Origin: Lunularia cruciata
Taxonomy: Eukaryota; Streptophyta; Marchantiopsida; Lunulariales; Lunulariaceae
NCBI GenBank assembly: GCA_948567375.1
Contig: OX419756.1
Location: forward strand, 19,969,001 to 20,033,000
DNA length: 64,000 nucleotides
Direction of reading: 5' to 3'
Part shown: piece after piece, positions 44,770 through 57,500 of the stretch
Layout: each line of letters opens with the position of its first letter
How positions within the stretch are numbered: the first letter of the stretch is position 1
Translations under genes and position numbers: made by a program
Notes under the pieces: generated by a model
Told to the model about the DNA's origin: nothing
The model's input: only the letters and a program-made list of their open reading frames with translations
Databases searched by the model: none

Positions 44770-46640
44770 CTATAGATACTAAGCCGAGGAAAACCATGGA
44801 TATCTTTTTCCATTCGCAAGACAGAGCGAAATTTCTTCTGGATCATATGAAGAGGGTAATGTTTAGAGAGAGAGCTATTTATAAGTTTCCTACAAGCTGA
44901 AAGGAATGATTTTTTGGAATTACATATCCTTTGATATCTAACACACTCTGATTTTATAATACCTAATTTACATTTAGAGGAAATGTCGGAAAGAACATGA
45001 GAGAGCGAGATTGTCTTGATTTGAGCAAAGTGAGGTAGCTCTTTCTTATCATAGATAGAGACAAAGATATTGAAGTCGTCCTGGGTAATGCGATAGTCAA
45101 GGTAATCACAATGAGTGCCAAAATGAGTTCAAACTAGCTCATAGGAAAGTCTGGGATAGATCCCTCCTCCTCTAGCTGCATCCTCCATATACATAAAATC
45201 CTTGAAATGATCAAGTCCCGAGCCAACCACCAGAAGATCATCAACGTATAGGTGAACTTGGGACAGGTCGTGCAACATCATTAGCATCCAATAGTCTGCG
45301 GATGAAATCAAGATCATAGGTGAAGAGGTATAGGTTAGCAACAAAGACAACACAAGGTGTCCCCATAGGAATCCCGATCTCTTGACGGAAAAGCTGACTC
45401 CCGAAAGTAATGTAGAGGTTATCAAAAAGAAATAGCATCCAACAGATGAGAGTTTCCTCATCAACAGCCATGAATTTGAGATGTTTTGCTGATTGAGAGA
45501 TATTATTTCTGTTTTTAAGCCATCTATATTTGAAGTCAAGTGTAGAGGTTTCTATCAGTAACATAGTTTCCCTATTCATAGTGAACCTATAATGGAAGAT
45601 AGATAGGATGAGAGTAGCCAGCCTTGTTTTGAGATTGTGAAGGTGGATCTTTGTATAAAGGGTGGTGAAATCAAAACTTTGAAAAGGAAGTTTTTCCAGG
45701 GTGGCAGGAGACTGCTGCAAACCAGAGTCTATGGGAGAAGAGGATCTAATCTTGCGCAGTCTTTGGACCTACTCCAGTAAAACAAAAACCCCAGAAGAGT
45801 CGTCCAAGATCCAGCTAGAGTCCACCAACAGCCCCACACGTAAGAATTCAGTCCTCCAGAGGTCATTTGCAGAAGGTAGCAGTGCTTTGAAGAATGAGCT
45901 TAGCCAACGAGAAAGCTCCGATAAAGAAGTAGAGTAGCCTGTAGCAATGAACCTAGGAACAATGGGAGACTTATGGAATTTCCAAGCACAGCAGAAGTAA
46001 GGGAGTTTCTCGGAATCCTTGGAAGTGCAAAAGCCCTGAGAGGTATTGAAACTGTGGTGAGAGAGTAAGAGATGGGTTTGAGGAATCAATGAGAGTTTAT
46101 AGGTTGCTAAAGGAGAATGAAGCTCGGTAAGTAAAGTTTGAATGTAGAAGTGTCTACAGACAAATACAAAATTGTTGGGACACTTGTCCATATAAGTAAT
46201 AATGAAATGGGACTTAAAATGATGAAGAAGTTTTCTATTGTGAGATGAAAGGAAAAGAGGGTCTACAGAACTGAAAGCGTCTGCAATGGGAGGGAGATTG
46301 AGTAAAAGTTGAACTTTTTGTAGAAGGGTGACTTTCCATTGGTAAAAAATGCCTTTGGTGCACAATATGGCTTCATAGTAAAGAACAAAGTTGCGAATAC
46401 AAGTTTGAATCGCAATGAAGGGGGGGGGGGGGGGAAGTGGGTGACATATGAAACTTGGTTCCTCTAGAGAAGAGAAGTGATAGGTTGTAGGAAGGTAAAA
46501 TCTGAAGTGAAGCTGTAATGACATGCCCGTGTGAAGGGTTAATGAAACCTGGATGTTTAAGGGAACTGCAAGGGGGAGGAGAGGAAAAGTTGGATAACTT
46601 CCGTGCTAGTGTAGCAAAGTTTATATATATATATGTTTCC
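44770..46640 (-). pseudogene. Penelope-like reverse transcriptase, larger copy
   Basis: Read from 46640 downward. The lead-in has LLFSRGTKFH, then a 251-codon frame (45769-46524) with MDKCPNNFVFVCRHFYIQTL (46160-46220 region) and IVPRFIATG. The palm follows: FDFTTLYTKIHLHNLKTRL (first catalytic Asp), FGSQLFRQEIGIPMGTPC (GIPMGTP at 45355-45375) and HLYVDDLLVVG (YVDD at 45237-45248). The thumb-like part at 44800-45125 reads YDKKELPHFAQIK and IKSECVRYQRIC. At least two frameshifts and a stop between palm and thumb break it. No GIY-YIG endonuclease domain is visible on either side, so assignment to Penelope-like elements rests on RT motifs. Confidence 0.68.
46420..46434 (+). repeat. Poly-G run, 15 nt
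   Basis: A mononucleotide run inside the Penelope-like RT remnant, giving a Pro run in the minus-strand frame. Probably a slippage or sequencing-sensitive site. Confidence 0.85.
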
Positions 46641-46790
46641 CAATTTTGACCTGGCAGATAAATATACAACTCAGTTATTCACTCTCGGCTTTCCACCTTG
46701 CAGGACTGCTAGGATGTGGTTTTCTTCCTGTACTGTTATCCTGGTGATCTATACACCATATATTGACTATTGGAATTCTGCTGTCAACGG

Positions 46791-46838
46791 AAGCCTAATA
46801 TATAATATAGGCTAATAGCCTAATATATAATATAGGCT
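46791..46838. repeat. Tandem pair of a near-palindromic unit
   Basis: AGCCTAATATATAATATAGG followed by CT occurs twice, 3 bases apart; the ends AGCC/GGCT make each unit able to fold. Confidence 0.85.
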
Positions 46839-46859
46839 TCTCTATCCTTCATTTTACAT

Positions 46860-48150
46860 GTTCTGTCGGAGCATTCTTTTGTGTGTTTGTTGTGGCAATC
46901 GTGCATGAAAGAATAGAAATTTGGGATCGGAGATATTGGCATAGTATTCATTAAGACCGGAGATAGTGGGATTGTATTCAATTATCTTGGAACCCGCTGT
47001 GACTAAAATCAATAGTGTTATGGTGCAGATATATTGTGGTGCTATCGTGCAGATTTGCTGTAAGACTGCTTCTTCCTTATGGTGTTTTGTAGAGCTAATG
47101 GATCTCTGCAACAAAGAGCATGCGAAGGTTAATTCCAATCCTCGTACATTCACTTAATGTAATTGAGATACGAGGGCGATTCACGTCCTATTTTCAATGT
47201 CATCATTTTTATAAAGCTCTTTTCTCAAGGTTACACTTGCTCGCACTCACAATATTCTGTCTTACTTCTATCTCAAGGTTATACTTGCTCGCACTCACAC
47301 ACAATGTAGTGTGAAATTCTTACACAAGCATACTATTTAATACACTATTATAGAGGAGTGATGTAGATATTAGATGTATAATCAAAGACCTACTTCCGAT
47401 CCACTTTCATATGAGAAAGACTTCTATATCAATTTGAGTCTTTTAAGTTCTTGGTGATTTCTCGCTATATCCTCGACCTTTGATGAATAACTTTTTTCAA
47501 TTTTCCCATCGTTAGGAAATCTGATGGTTTTTTTTTTTAACAAGAATGATAACAGGTAGTACTTGTATTAATACATATGATCAGTTCAGATTGTTATCAA
47601 AATATTATCTATATTATGATGAATCTAAATAATCTTATGTTCTATAGTATCTAACCTTAAAATCTTGACCACTTAACCTATCAATCTATCTAGTTAAATA
47701 AGATCACAATCGAATCAAAACCAATCATATGTGTAATGTGTCATTTCTGAGAGTAATGTTGAAGTAAATTGATGATGAAGACCATTTAATCTAACATTGT
47801 ATTAGTCTGATCTATGAACTTCTTCAATAATTTTCTATGAAATGATTTAAAAAAATAAAATAAAAACATCATGTTAAATATGATTAAAATTTAATATTTA
47901 TTTCAATGTGTGGGTATTATTGTAGTATTATTTTAAATTTATTTCATAATATTTTAAATTATAATTAAATTAAAGATTGGAATCTGATTAAGGTAACATT
48001 GACCACCACTCAAACAAGGAATAAAAGATTTGGTCATGAATTGCAATCGTGAAGATTTAAGATTTAACTTACTACACATATGTATAACATATTTAAAAGT
48101 ATGATAAAAAACATGTACAAAGTATAAATATAAATAAATAAGCAAGGAAA
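46860..48150. other. Region without a recognisable gene
   Basis: AT-rich. It contains a short direct repeat, CTCAAGGTTA(C/T)ACTTGCTCG with CACTCACA, at about 47226-47300. No domain in any frame. Confidence 0.5.
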
Positions 48151-48530
48151 CAAATTATATAGTCGAGTACCCGAAGGGCTGTAGTGTTGACCCAAAGGGC
48201 CGTAAGGCCGGAAATGGCTTATTTACGCGCCAGAAGATGAGAGACATCCGCATTGTGCGGACGGCTGCGTTTTCCGTGAAGGTGAAAGTCCTTCGTTCCC
48301 CGTCCCCGCTGGACGGGGGTACCTACGTACTCACACGCGTTTGGTCGTTGGAGAAGCTGGGTAGGCAAGGGAAGACGGCCCTCGAGGACGTAGGAAACGC
48401 AGAATCTCGACCAAGGGCTCCCTTATTGCCTTTGCGGGTCTCCTTCGTTCGTTGGGAGGGAGTAACGCTTGACTCTGAAGCACTGGTGAACACCGTGCGA
48501 CGCAATTATAATTACATAGTGGATTATTAA
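48150..48530 (+). other. GC-rich insert, probable organelle-derived group II intron fragment
   Basis: A sharp compositional island inside AT-rich DNA. It contains ACCCGAAGGGCTGTAG, GTGAAGGTGAAAGTCCTTC, then CTCGAGGACGTAGGAAACGC followed by AGAATCTCG. GAAGGTGAAAGTCCTTC is a self-complementary stem of the kind found in domain I of organellar group II introns, and the GAAACGC...AGAATCTCG run also resembles them. A 97-codon frame at 48237-48530 shows no known domain. A mitochondrial-DNA transfer (NUMT) is the simplest reading, but the intron identity is from memory of motif style, not alignment. Confidence 0.4.
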
Positions 48531-49013
48531 CTTTGGGATGATGATGTTTGGTATCTTTGTTTGTGATCAGTTAGTTATATACAAAGAGTTTGCGTACATT
48601 GGTTTCCACTTCACTCTTAAGGTTTTTGAGTCCCGAGTCTCCAATGAAAGCTTATATTGCATTTTCCGGTGGACTGGAGTATCACTCACCTAAAACAACA
48701 GACACATAAACCACACTCCCAGGCTCTATATAAGAGATAAGGAAATTCTCATCTAAAGTATGCCATGTGAAAGTGAGTCAACCTTCAAATAGATAAATCA
48801 AGAGATCGGCTTTTTATCTTTGTTTTATGCAAAGGGGCCTAAGTCTTCCTATTTATATAGCTATCATCATTTTACTTCAGTTTACCCAAAAGGTTTCTTT
48901 TTATTGTTCTTTTACTTGAAATTATTTTCTAGATTATCCAAATCCAAAGGACTCACTGGGGAGCAATGATTATCTCTAACTAGTTTGGAGAATGTTTTTT
49001 TTCTTGTTGTCGG

Positions 49014-49018
<5 letters not shown>

Positions 49019-49077
<59 letters not shown>
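49019..49077. repeat. (TA)n microsatellite
   Basis: About 59 bases of TA dinucleotides; the Ile/Tyr-run frames on both strands are artefacts of it. Confidence 0.97.
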
Positions 49078-49080
<3 letters not shown>

Positions 49081-49209
49081 AGAGGGTCTCCTCTCATTAA
49101 AGACTCTCATACGATAAAATCCTTCCTCTTATTCTCAATTTTAAAACTAATTCTCAGTACGAAAAGAACTCTCTCTATTCTCACTTCCCTCATTGAGTAT
49201 TATTGAATA

Positions 49210-50700
49210 ATAAAAATTTTGATTAAATTTCTGTAAGTAAAATAAGTAAGCTCTATGGTTTGGTTGATGTGATTTCTTTTAGGTGATGTTAAGTTCTAAA
49301 CTCTGAATAATTAGAATGTCTAGTTTATAAGAATTTAAATTGTATAGTAATTTCAAATACTTGATTATGAAAAACTTCTTTATTACCAAACATACATGTT
49401 AAAAATAGACTAGGCAATAAGAAAAGAAAATACACTAGTGAATAAACACTCTAAGATGATAAGTGAGCTCTGATGTGAGTTGTCTTCGGTCATCATTGTT
49501 TTCGTCAAGGGTACACTGGTTAATAAACGCACTAAGATGATTAATGGGCTCAGTTATAAGCTAATTTTCAGTTGAATTTTCTTTCGTCACTATTGTTTTC
49601 TTCACCATTACTGGTATGAACTATACTACACTGTTTGGTAACTAGTATCACTCACATTAATTTAAAAAATGTGAAATAGCAACATGAATAGTATAATTCA
49701 CAGTTATTTTAGTCAATTCGTTAAGTCCCATTCACTTAATTCAATAAAAAATCAATTTATTTCACTCAAAACTGTAGTGTATCTCTTCTTACAGGCTAAG
49801 TATTGTTGATGCTGTTTGTATAGGAGTTATACTTGTTTCTCTTTATAAGTAAAAAGTCATTCTGACTATCTATGATTCTGGTATTAAGCCCAATATCTCT
49901 TCTTCCTTAATAAGAGATGGAATGTTCTCTTGTTCAGCATTTATTCATTCCGGCATTTCATGAAAATTTCATTTATATAGAATACACTGACCAAAATCAT
50001 ATTAAGCTAATTTCTCCAAGAGACTCTCTTCTTCCCATGGCCCTTGCTACACTTCATTTGGGATTGAGTTCCGCTTCTAACCTCTAAATGTCTTCTACTC
50101 AAGGACATCTGACTCTTTGTGATGTTTTCAAGCTGAACTTCTGTATCTTTCTTCGATCTCATGTGGTTAAAAGCTTTACATGAGTATTAGCTCTGAAAAT
50201 ATTTAGGTATTTTTGGAATTGCATTCGCAGTCAATCCCTTGCTTCCTTGCTCCTTGCTTCTCAATATTATTCAACATATCGCTATAGCTTATTGGTTTTT
50301 GGTAGACACTTGTTGCAAAGCCCATTTTCTTACTCAATTACGAGATTCTGCAATTGGAGCTACTATTATTGATTGCCGATGGTTGCTCCCACACCTCTTC
50401 AACTTCTCTCCTCTCTCTCTCTCTCCATCCTCTCGAAGTCCATAGCAGGGGAACTCTAAAGCTCTAACTTGGATTAGCGGATTCCATTGCTAATATCTGT
50501 CAACACCAACTCTCTCTCAGATTTCGAGGACTCAAGTAAATAGGATAAACAACATTTTCGTTTTGAATGGTTTGTTATATTTTCATTTCCCGGAGCCCTT
50601 CTGTGGCCGTGCACCCTCCCTCTACATTTGTATTTCTCGTGATCTGTCCATGGCTTTGCTCACGTGACTTTCCTCACAACCTTGTATAGCATATTTAGAG
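49210..50700. other. Region without a recognisable gene
   Basis: Only short frames. A CT-rich patch lies at about 50405-50435. Nothing supportable. Confidence 0.5.
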
Positions 50701-50702
50701 AA

Positions 50703-51066
50703 GAATGAAAAGTAAAATTCATAAAGTAGCTATTCCACTAATCCTGCTTCTTGAAATCAAACAGCACTCTACTCAGCAACTTTAGATATGAATGAAAGAT
50801 TAAATTCCAAAAATGGCGGTTAGTGGGACTGCCATATTTTGAGTGACCTTGGTTCTTAAGAAATCAAATAGCACTTACTGAGCATCTTTAGATAAGAATA
50901 AAAAGTTCAATTCAAAAGATGGATGCTCCACTAATCTTAGTTCTTGAACTCAAACAACACTCTACTATTCAGCATCTTAGACAAGAATCAAAAAATCCAA
51001 TTCAGAAAATGCAGGCTCCACTAATCATAGTTTTTGAAATCAAATAGCACTCTACTCCTCGATACT
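50703..51066. repeat. Minisatellite, about four diverged units of 80-105 bp
   Basis: Units start near 50703, 50791, 50896 and 50986. They share AGAAT(G)AAAA, then a variant of ATGGATGCTCCACTAATC, then TAGTTCTTGAAATCAAA and CAGCACTCTACT..CAGCATCTTTAGA. The second unit has an internal replacement. Fully noncoding. Confidence 0.8.
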
Positions 51067-51069
51067 AGT

Positions 51070-53990
51070 AGATGGATGCGCGTAACTAGTTTCCCGAGTC
51101 TTTGGAAACTAGTCTCTCGTTACAATAATATCGCTTTGATTGACACTCAATTGTTCTGACACTAAATCACTCACACACTAATATTTTTGCACCGTACAGT
51201 GATAACTCGACATGAAGTAAGCAAAAGGCGAGATTTCACCTCAAGAAGCCAGAACGCATAGTCGATCATTTGAATTTGATGTCTGTGGGTTTATGTATCG
51301 AGCGATTCATGTTTGATGACAAGTTTCCCATGCTCTATCCGGCAGCATCAATGCTGTAGCCGACCAAACTACAGCACACTATGTGGTGTAGTATATAGAG
51401 CCAGACCCGGGATAGAAGGACTCTCAAAGTCCTCGACCAAGTCTACTTTAATCCTTCTCTGAGATGATGACAATCCGTGTCGTGTTTACTTATGTCATGC
51501 GTGACGCCTTGAATCGGGAGGAGACAAGACACTAGATTCTCTGTCAAGCACTGTAGTGATAAGATTTGACTGCCGTCACTTGGCTTCCGCGCTGACGGTG
51601 TAGGTGCTGCAACACTTTGTCGAGAGCTGTGAGGGAAATGAATATCCAAAGATAGGAGTGTCGAAAGAGTTTACCTGGGGACGTTTGATGGAAGTCCCGG
51701 GAAGGCTTGGCTTTCTTGGGAAAGTTGAAGCGGGGTGGTATTGAAGAGGATAGGAGTGCCATTTCGGAGTTCCAGATTACATTGTCACATTGTCAGTCTG
51801 TGTTACGCCGCTCAGAACGCTGAAACATTGTGCAATGATTTCGCCAACATGCCGGTGCATGTTCTGTCTACTCTGATTTTACAACAGCTATAATTATCGT
51901 TCCTGGTTGATCGATTGGAGGCGAAAGCGGAGAACTTGTTCCAAGATTAGAACGAAATACACGTCTACTGAGCGAAGGTGACTCTTGTGAGCACGCTCTC
52001 TCCGCATCAGAACATGAAGCAGGCGCACATCGATCGGAAATTGCACTTACAATACGTTTCCCACATACGGACTGAACTGTCATACTTTCGTTCTTGTGTA
52101 GTTTTTTCTGCATTTGGAAGAGACTTTGAACGAGCGAAACGAAATTATAATGTGAATCCAGTTCACATCCCCTCATACATGGCTTGACATTCACTATATA
52201 TGCTTTTCTGAATGAGAGACGTACAGTAGCTGACAGTCACAATACACGGAAGAAACAAAATTGCCGATTGATTGTCAGATGTTTGTGATCTGATACAAGC
52301 CCATCTTGAGTCTTTGCCCTTCACTTCTTATTCTTTCCACGACCTTCTTGAAGTTTAGGTTCAAGCACAAGTTTAGGTTCAATGTATTGGTGATAAAACA
52401 CCCGCCCGGCCCAGAATGACTGATTCGAGAGTCGTTCACATCAAGTAAAGATGATTACACTTCCTGCGCAGATGTAGTGAGTGGCGCAAAATCGAACTAC
52501 TCGAAGGATATTCATCTGTAGAGCATTACTCGTTCTCCCAGCAAGTGCACGGAGCAACCCTTTCAGAGCTGGCACAAGGAGAGATGTGGGCATGGAACTG
52601 GCACCTGACTAGTAACCACTCAATGCACAGAGTTGGACTGAGGAGATGACGAACGAGAATCCTGGACTCTCTCCACATGACAGTTGATCAATACCGGGAC
52701 ATAGAAGAAAATGCACTAGAAGAGGTGTGCAAATATTATACAACTGGACGCATACAACTCAATGCACGGAATTGCACTAAGGAGATGACAAATGAGAAAA
52801 GGAATTCTCTATACACATATAAAACGTCCTTGTACAAAATGTATCGAAATGTGCTCTGCACCACCAACGTGAAGAGGATGTGCCGAGCCTAATGTAACAG
52901 AAGCATTATCCTGACGAGTAGTGAACTCTTGTAGGCCCTTCAGCTGAAACCTTGGTTATGGCGTTGCTTTCTTCTATTCCTGACCGAAAACAGCGATGAT
53001 TGTAATACTCCCCTTCCGTGCTTTATTAATCACCTCAAGCAACTGGAAGCACTTAGTAGTTGGTCAGATACTAAACAAATCCATGCAAAAACTAACATAG
53101 TCATCTGTGACCATGACAGCCGGCGGGCTTCTATTGCTTGTTTCTCTTCGAAGGGCTAATCTCTTCCTTTCTCTCCCTTCCCGTCCTCTAATTGCAGACG
53201 GATTTATACATTGAGCCAGTATCATGGGAATGTGGACAAGCCGAAGCCAGTTTCTGAGGAGCTTCGAATCCGCAGTTATCTGTGTACACTCTCTGGAAAG
53301 AACTGCCTCAATGTCTAGGGACCGTGAGCGGAGCCCCAAGAAATCTCACTGGACTTCCTGTTCTGACCCGTTGTGGACACGGATGGTCTGATGCGGACTG
53401 TAGATTCTTCAATAATTGAAGGGAAATTGCATAGCTCTTGTGCTATTGGGTCCGATTGCAAACTCCAGAATTAATATATACATGTCAAGTAGATGGGAGA
53501 AAGCCCGGGGCACATCAAGCTACATACAAGCGCCCCAAACACACCACTTAAATCACACTAGTAGCACGGTTCCACGGAACACATTCAAGTTGCATATCTT
53601 TGTTATCTCGGCTTTAGCTTAAGTTTCCTCTCGGAAGATATGTTCGAGTTGATCGCCATTCATGTTTCCAGATTCAACTGCTTCTCGTATGGGCATACAT
53701 GCTTGAGTTTGTAGGTGCATCGGAGGCTGCTTCCTTTATGCCCCTCACATCGAATTGAGCCACATATCGCATTTGCTTCTCTTCAACAATCGGAGGCTCA
53801 TTGAGGAAAGCCCACGTGCTCCGCTTCCACCTAGTCACAACCCACATGCGCGTCTTCCCATGTTACTCCCGGATACAGATTGTCAACATGGGCGCCGATA
53901 GAATCACCACTGCTTATCCAAGAACTAAACTGTTGTGACAACACTAACTACTTATTCAAAGTACTCTGGAGAAATGACTAAGCAAAGCCA
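51070..53990. other. Region without a supported gene
   Basis: Composition is close to that around the host genes, so exons may exist, but none is secure. A minus-strand frame from 51762 has a transit-peptide-like start (MALLSSSIPPRFNFPKKAKP) and a CAG/GTAAAC donor-like site shortly after; it is discussed as a finding. The 3' UTR of the gene at 53997 probably lies within the last few hundred bases. Confidence 0.4.
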
Positions 53991-53996
53991 AGAGAT

Positions 53997-54731
53997 TTAC
54001 CATCCAGGAGTTCCGCTGCTGCTTGAGTCTGTCATCGAGCTACTTGTAGGTGTGGTTGGCGTTACCGGTGGACTGCTTTCCATACTTCCAGAATAACTAC
54101 CGCCGCTCTCAGATCCAGCTTCAGACCTAGGTGAGACGGGCTGCAAGTAAAACAGTTCACACATGTTCCAGTTTAGGATATATCAACAATGTTCCTCACC
54201 TCAAACTCTTAATACCATCTCATATAAAGCAAAACGTCAATATACTCTCCAGTCAACTTTCAAAATTGCTTCCAAAACTTTCATTCAAAACTTTCAAAAT
54301 TGTACTCCAGTACCAAGGGCGTATGTAGATACATCTCAGGTATCTCAGACACATCATTGAATAGACCCTATCGAGCGTTCCTGAGCGCAGGACACTTACC
54401 ACCGAGATAGATCTCGACAGATTCGCGTCTCTCTGAGCGTCTTGTAAGTGGTTCTCAATCATACTCTTCCTCGCTTTCCAAAACCGCTGAACTTCTTCGT
54501 TCGTCAACGACGAGATTGATCGCTTGTAAACTGCAAAATTGTGGGCCACAACGTCAGCGCATTCTTTTCTCGTTCTTGACGAGCGCTAGACAGTAGAATA
54601 TTGCTAGCAGCTGGCCGTTTCCTGTTTTGGTCTGTTGTAAAATCTGCGTCCCGGACGATTAGGACAGGCGGCCAATCTGGAATAATAACCCTACTTCTTA
54701 TACGTCCTTCCTCAACCCCACCTCGATCCAT
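53997..54731 (-). CDS. Small spliced plant gene of unknown function
   Basis: Proposed exons, minus strand: a short first exon from the ATG at 54731 (end uncertain, near 54722 or 54695), exon 2 at 54400-54530 and exon 3 at 53997-54140. Exon 2 follows acceptor CCCACAATTTTGCAG and ends at a strong donor (GTG/GTAAGTG). Exon 3 follows TTTTACTTGCAG and ends in TAA. Exons 2 and 3 join in phase 0. Exon 2 encodes YKRSISSLTNEEVQRFWKAR then KSMIENHLQDAQRDANLSRS. The NEE..RFW.....EHL pattern recalls a family of small plant proteins of unknown function that I cannot name. Exon 3 is Ser/Pro/Thr-rich (PVSPRSEAGSESGG...) and ends SSSSGTPGW. Product about 95-105 residues, hydrophilic, no signal peptide. Confidence 0.6.
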
Positions 54732-54739
54732 GACATTCA

Positions 54740-57400
54740 CCTGTTCCGGGGCAACACAACAGCCTTACCGCTTAACTAATAGCATTGATCTGATGTTTGA
54801 TCATGAGTTCTTATCCAGCCGCATCACAATTGACCTCTAAAATGTACCATCGTCCCAGGGCCATTCGATCTCCTTCTTTCATTACCGGGTGATATCTAAT
54901 ATCCTGATCTAAAGAGCAATGGAGAGGTTCTAGGCATGATCCTGTCCAGCTCTAATATCGTCTCTTAATCCGGCCACAGAAGTATGTGCACCAGCAGCCA
55001 GACAAACAGTCCCATTGATATTGCAGAGCCTGTACGATATGACTCCAACCCTTGCATGTCATAAAGATTTACCGAAGTAGCAAATCGTTTTCCGTGACCA
55101 CCTCAGTTGATATCCTTACTACAACACGGCATTCTCAGACTGAGAAACGAACAAAACAAGAACATGCGTCCTTAAAAGAAAATGAGCAAAGGACATGTAA
55201 TAGACGCACCTTGATTGGCATCCTGTGGGTTGGTCTGCCACCCTGCCATCAACGAACCCATCTTTCGAATCGTCAACTGTGGAGATTACAAAGTAGAACG
55301 GTGTCTCTTCACCTCCAGTTTTCCCAACCTATGCAGTTCTGCAGTTGAAGGTCGAATGCTATGCAGTGGGAACGAACCAGCAAGATGTTCTAGAGCGCGT
55401 TTAAGTTGTCTAGAAGTCTGGTAGGTACTTTTATAGTCAGCGGATCCTCTATCGATCAGGTAGTGTGCAGGATCAAGATCTGCGTCAAGTCAGTTCTTCA
55501 AGGATTCGCGTCGCGAGCTGTCAATCCCGGCGCCGGCCATGCTGATTTGGGTCTCGCATTACCGGCGGCTCCAGTGGTGCTGATTCGACCCGTGATGTGG
55601 CAAAGCTAGTCTAGAACTTGCCTTGTCTTTCTTCCAGAGCTACATGCATAAAGTCCGATTTTCATCATGTCTACTCTCGGGCCAGTCTATCTCCACATCA
55701 CAGTCTGCATTCTCTTTGTCGCTGTGGGTCCGGGATGAGTCATGAGCATTGTGATGTTTTCTCTACTAGAAGTAATCAGTTGGTTCAAAGATCTGCAAAG
55801 TTTCCATGGATCCTACTACAGGTGTGTTCCAGATGACGGTTTATAATTGGATTATGTGATCTCCTTGAGATCTAACTTTGTTTAATCTCTTCATTTTAGC
55901 TGAATACGCTTTGTACAACCAGTACCCAAAGTTCTACCCACTTCCCATATATGAATTTAAACTACAGCTCTGTGGTGAAGGAGTGAAGAACACACTGTAA
56001 TCCCTGTACAGACAAAACCAGCCAACAATATCACTTTTTCTGCTCTCCAGTCACTTGTTCACCATTTATTCGTTCTTCACTGGCTGATGAATAATGGAAG
56101 GTTTCAATACAAAGGATTAACTGTAACATCCTCATTTCCTCAATATATCTTACATAATCATTTCCTCGATGAACAAGCTCAGGCATAAAGATAGAGATAG
56201 AACGTAGAAAAAGTCCAGTCCTAATAATAACTCGCTAAAAATACCTGGAAGGTACAGTTGACAGGAAACGTTACAATCTTCAACGCAGGTGTAAGAGAAT
56301 ACTGAGATGTACAATTACATGAGCGAATATAAAGTGCACTGAACTTAATGTCATTTTATACAATGTCTACTTTTAGAAGCCTAAAGTCATCAAACATACG
56401 GTCTCCTTTTAGAATGTGTAACATCATTGAAATCCTTATAGATGGGTACACCACACCGTGTATACCAGGACCCATAGTTGTATCCAGTAACTTGCACCAG
56501 CTTCAATCTGCCGTCTGACTGATGTTGACTGTGATGCAATAGTCCAAGTAGCAACTCTCCTTGTGGTTTGCTGTCCGAAGGATAACGTTGACGTATAGGT
56601 TGAGGTTTGCATGCCTTGCTGAGTCACAGATTCATAAATAATTATATATCAGATATTCCTTCCAAGTCCGATTACTGGGTTTGAAAAGATCATGAGAGAC
56701 AGCATGGAGAAAGAACTAGACCACTGAATGTTCCTCGACGTCAATGTACATGGGAGACTCATGGAAGTGAGTTTGGAGAATGGCAATTTGAGCCGTCTAT
56801 GGCACGATTAAAGAAATTTGGTGGAAAATGAGTTTTTCTTCCAGATCAATGATGAGCAATGATCACTGTGATCGTAATGCAAACCCGAATGTGATCGTAT
56901 CGGACTCCAACGGATGTTCGAATGTCATTTTGATAGATAAGAGTGTCAGACACCCCTGTTCTACTGTAAGTTCCATTAACAGATTACTAATCTGTTATCA
57001 ACAGATTAGTACTCCAATTCCGCTCAAAAAATGCCAAAAGGTCCCGGTGGAATAACAACCGGTCACCAAATATGGGTTTACCTACCGTAGCTCTCCACTA
57101 GAACTATCGGCAGAAGGACCTCGAACAGAGCATATGCGGCCAGTACCAACTTGCATGTTTGTGGTAAAGTCGGTAGATGGGAAATCTCTACACTGTATTA
57201 TTATCCATTCGAGGACTTTCGTCAACTTTTCAATTCGACCTGGTCAGGCATGGCGCTGAGCGGATGTGGCACGAATAGCCTTGCTAGAAACATCGTGCCA
57301 GCTTTGTCATGGCTTTCTGGAGTCATATTCCTATCACTTACAAAACTTGATGTCTACGGAAGCTGATCGGTGAAAGTCTCAACCTGCTTGAGTTTCTTTC
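54740..57400. other. Region without a recognisable gene
   Basis: Short frames only. The part next to 54731 may hold the promoter and 5' UTR of the spliced gene. No domain seen on either strand. Confidence 0.45.
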
Positions 57401-57500
57401 TCATATCGATACTATTGGAGCTTAGCCCCATTTTACCTTTTGTCTTTTCCTGGATGGGTCGGTTTTCCCAACCTTCTTGTTATCCTACGCGATCGCCTCT
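57399..57500 (-). repeat. Dispersed short repeat, copy 6
   Basis: Reads TCATATCGATACTATTGGAG then CTTAGCCCCATTTTACC, later GGATGGGTCGG and CCTACGCGATCGCC. It is the reverse complement of the family from its hairpin end to its GGCGATCGCGTAGG edge. Confidence 0.85.

Noticed and set aside
48912-49206. Frames with Ile-Tyr runs
   Set aside because: Translations of the TA microsatellite on either strand.
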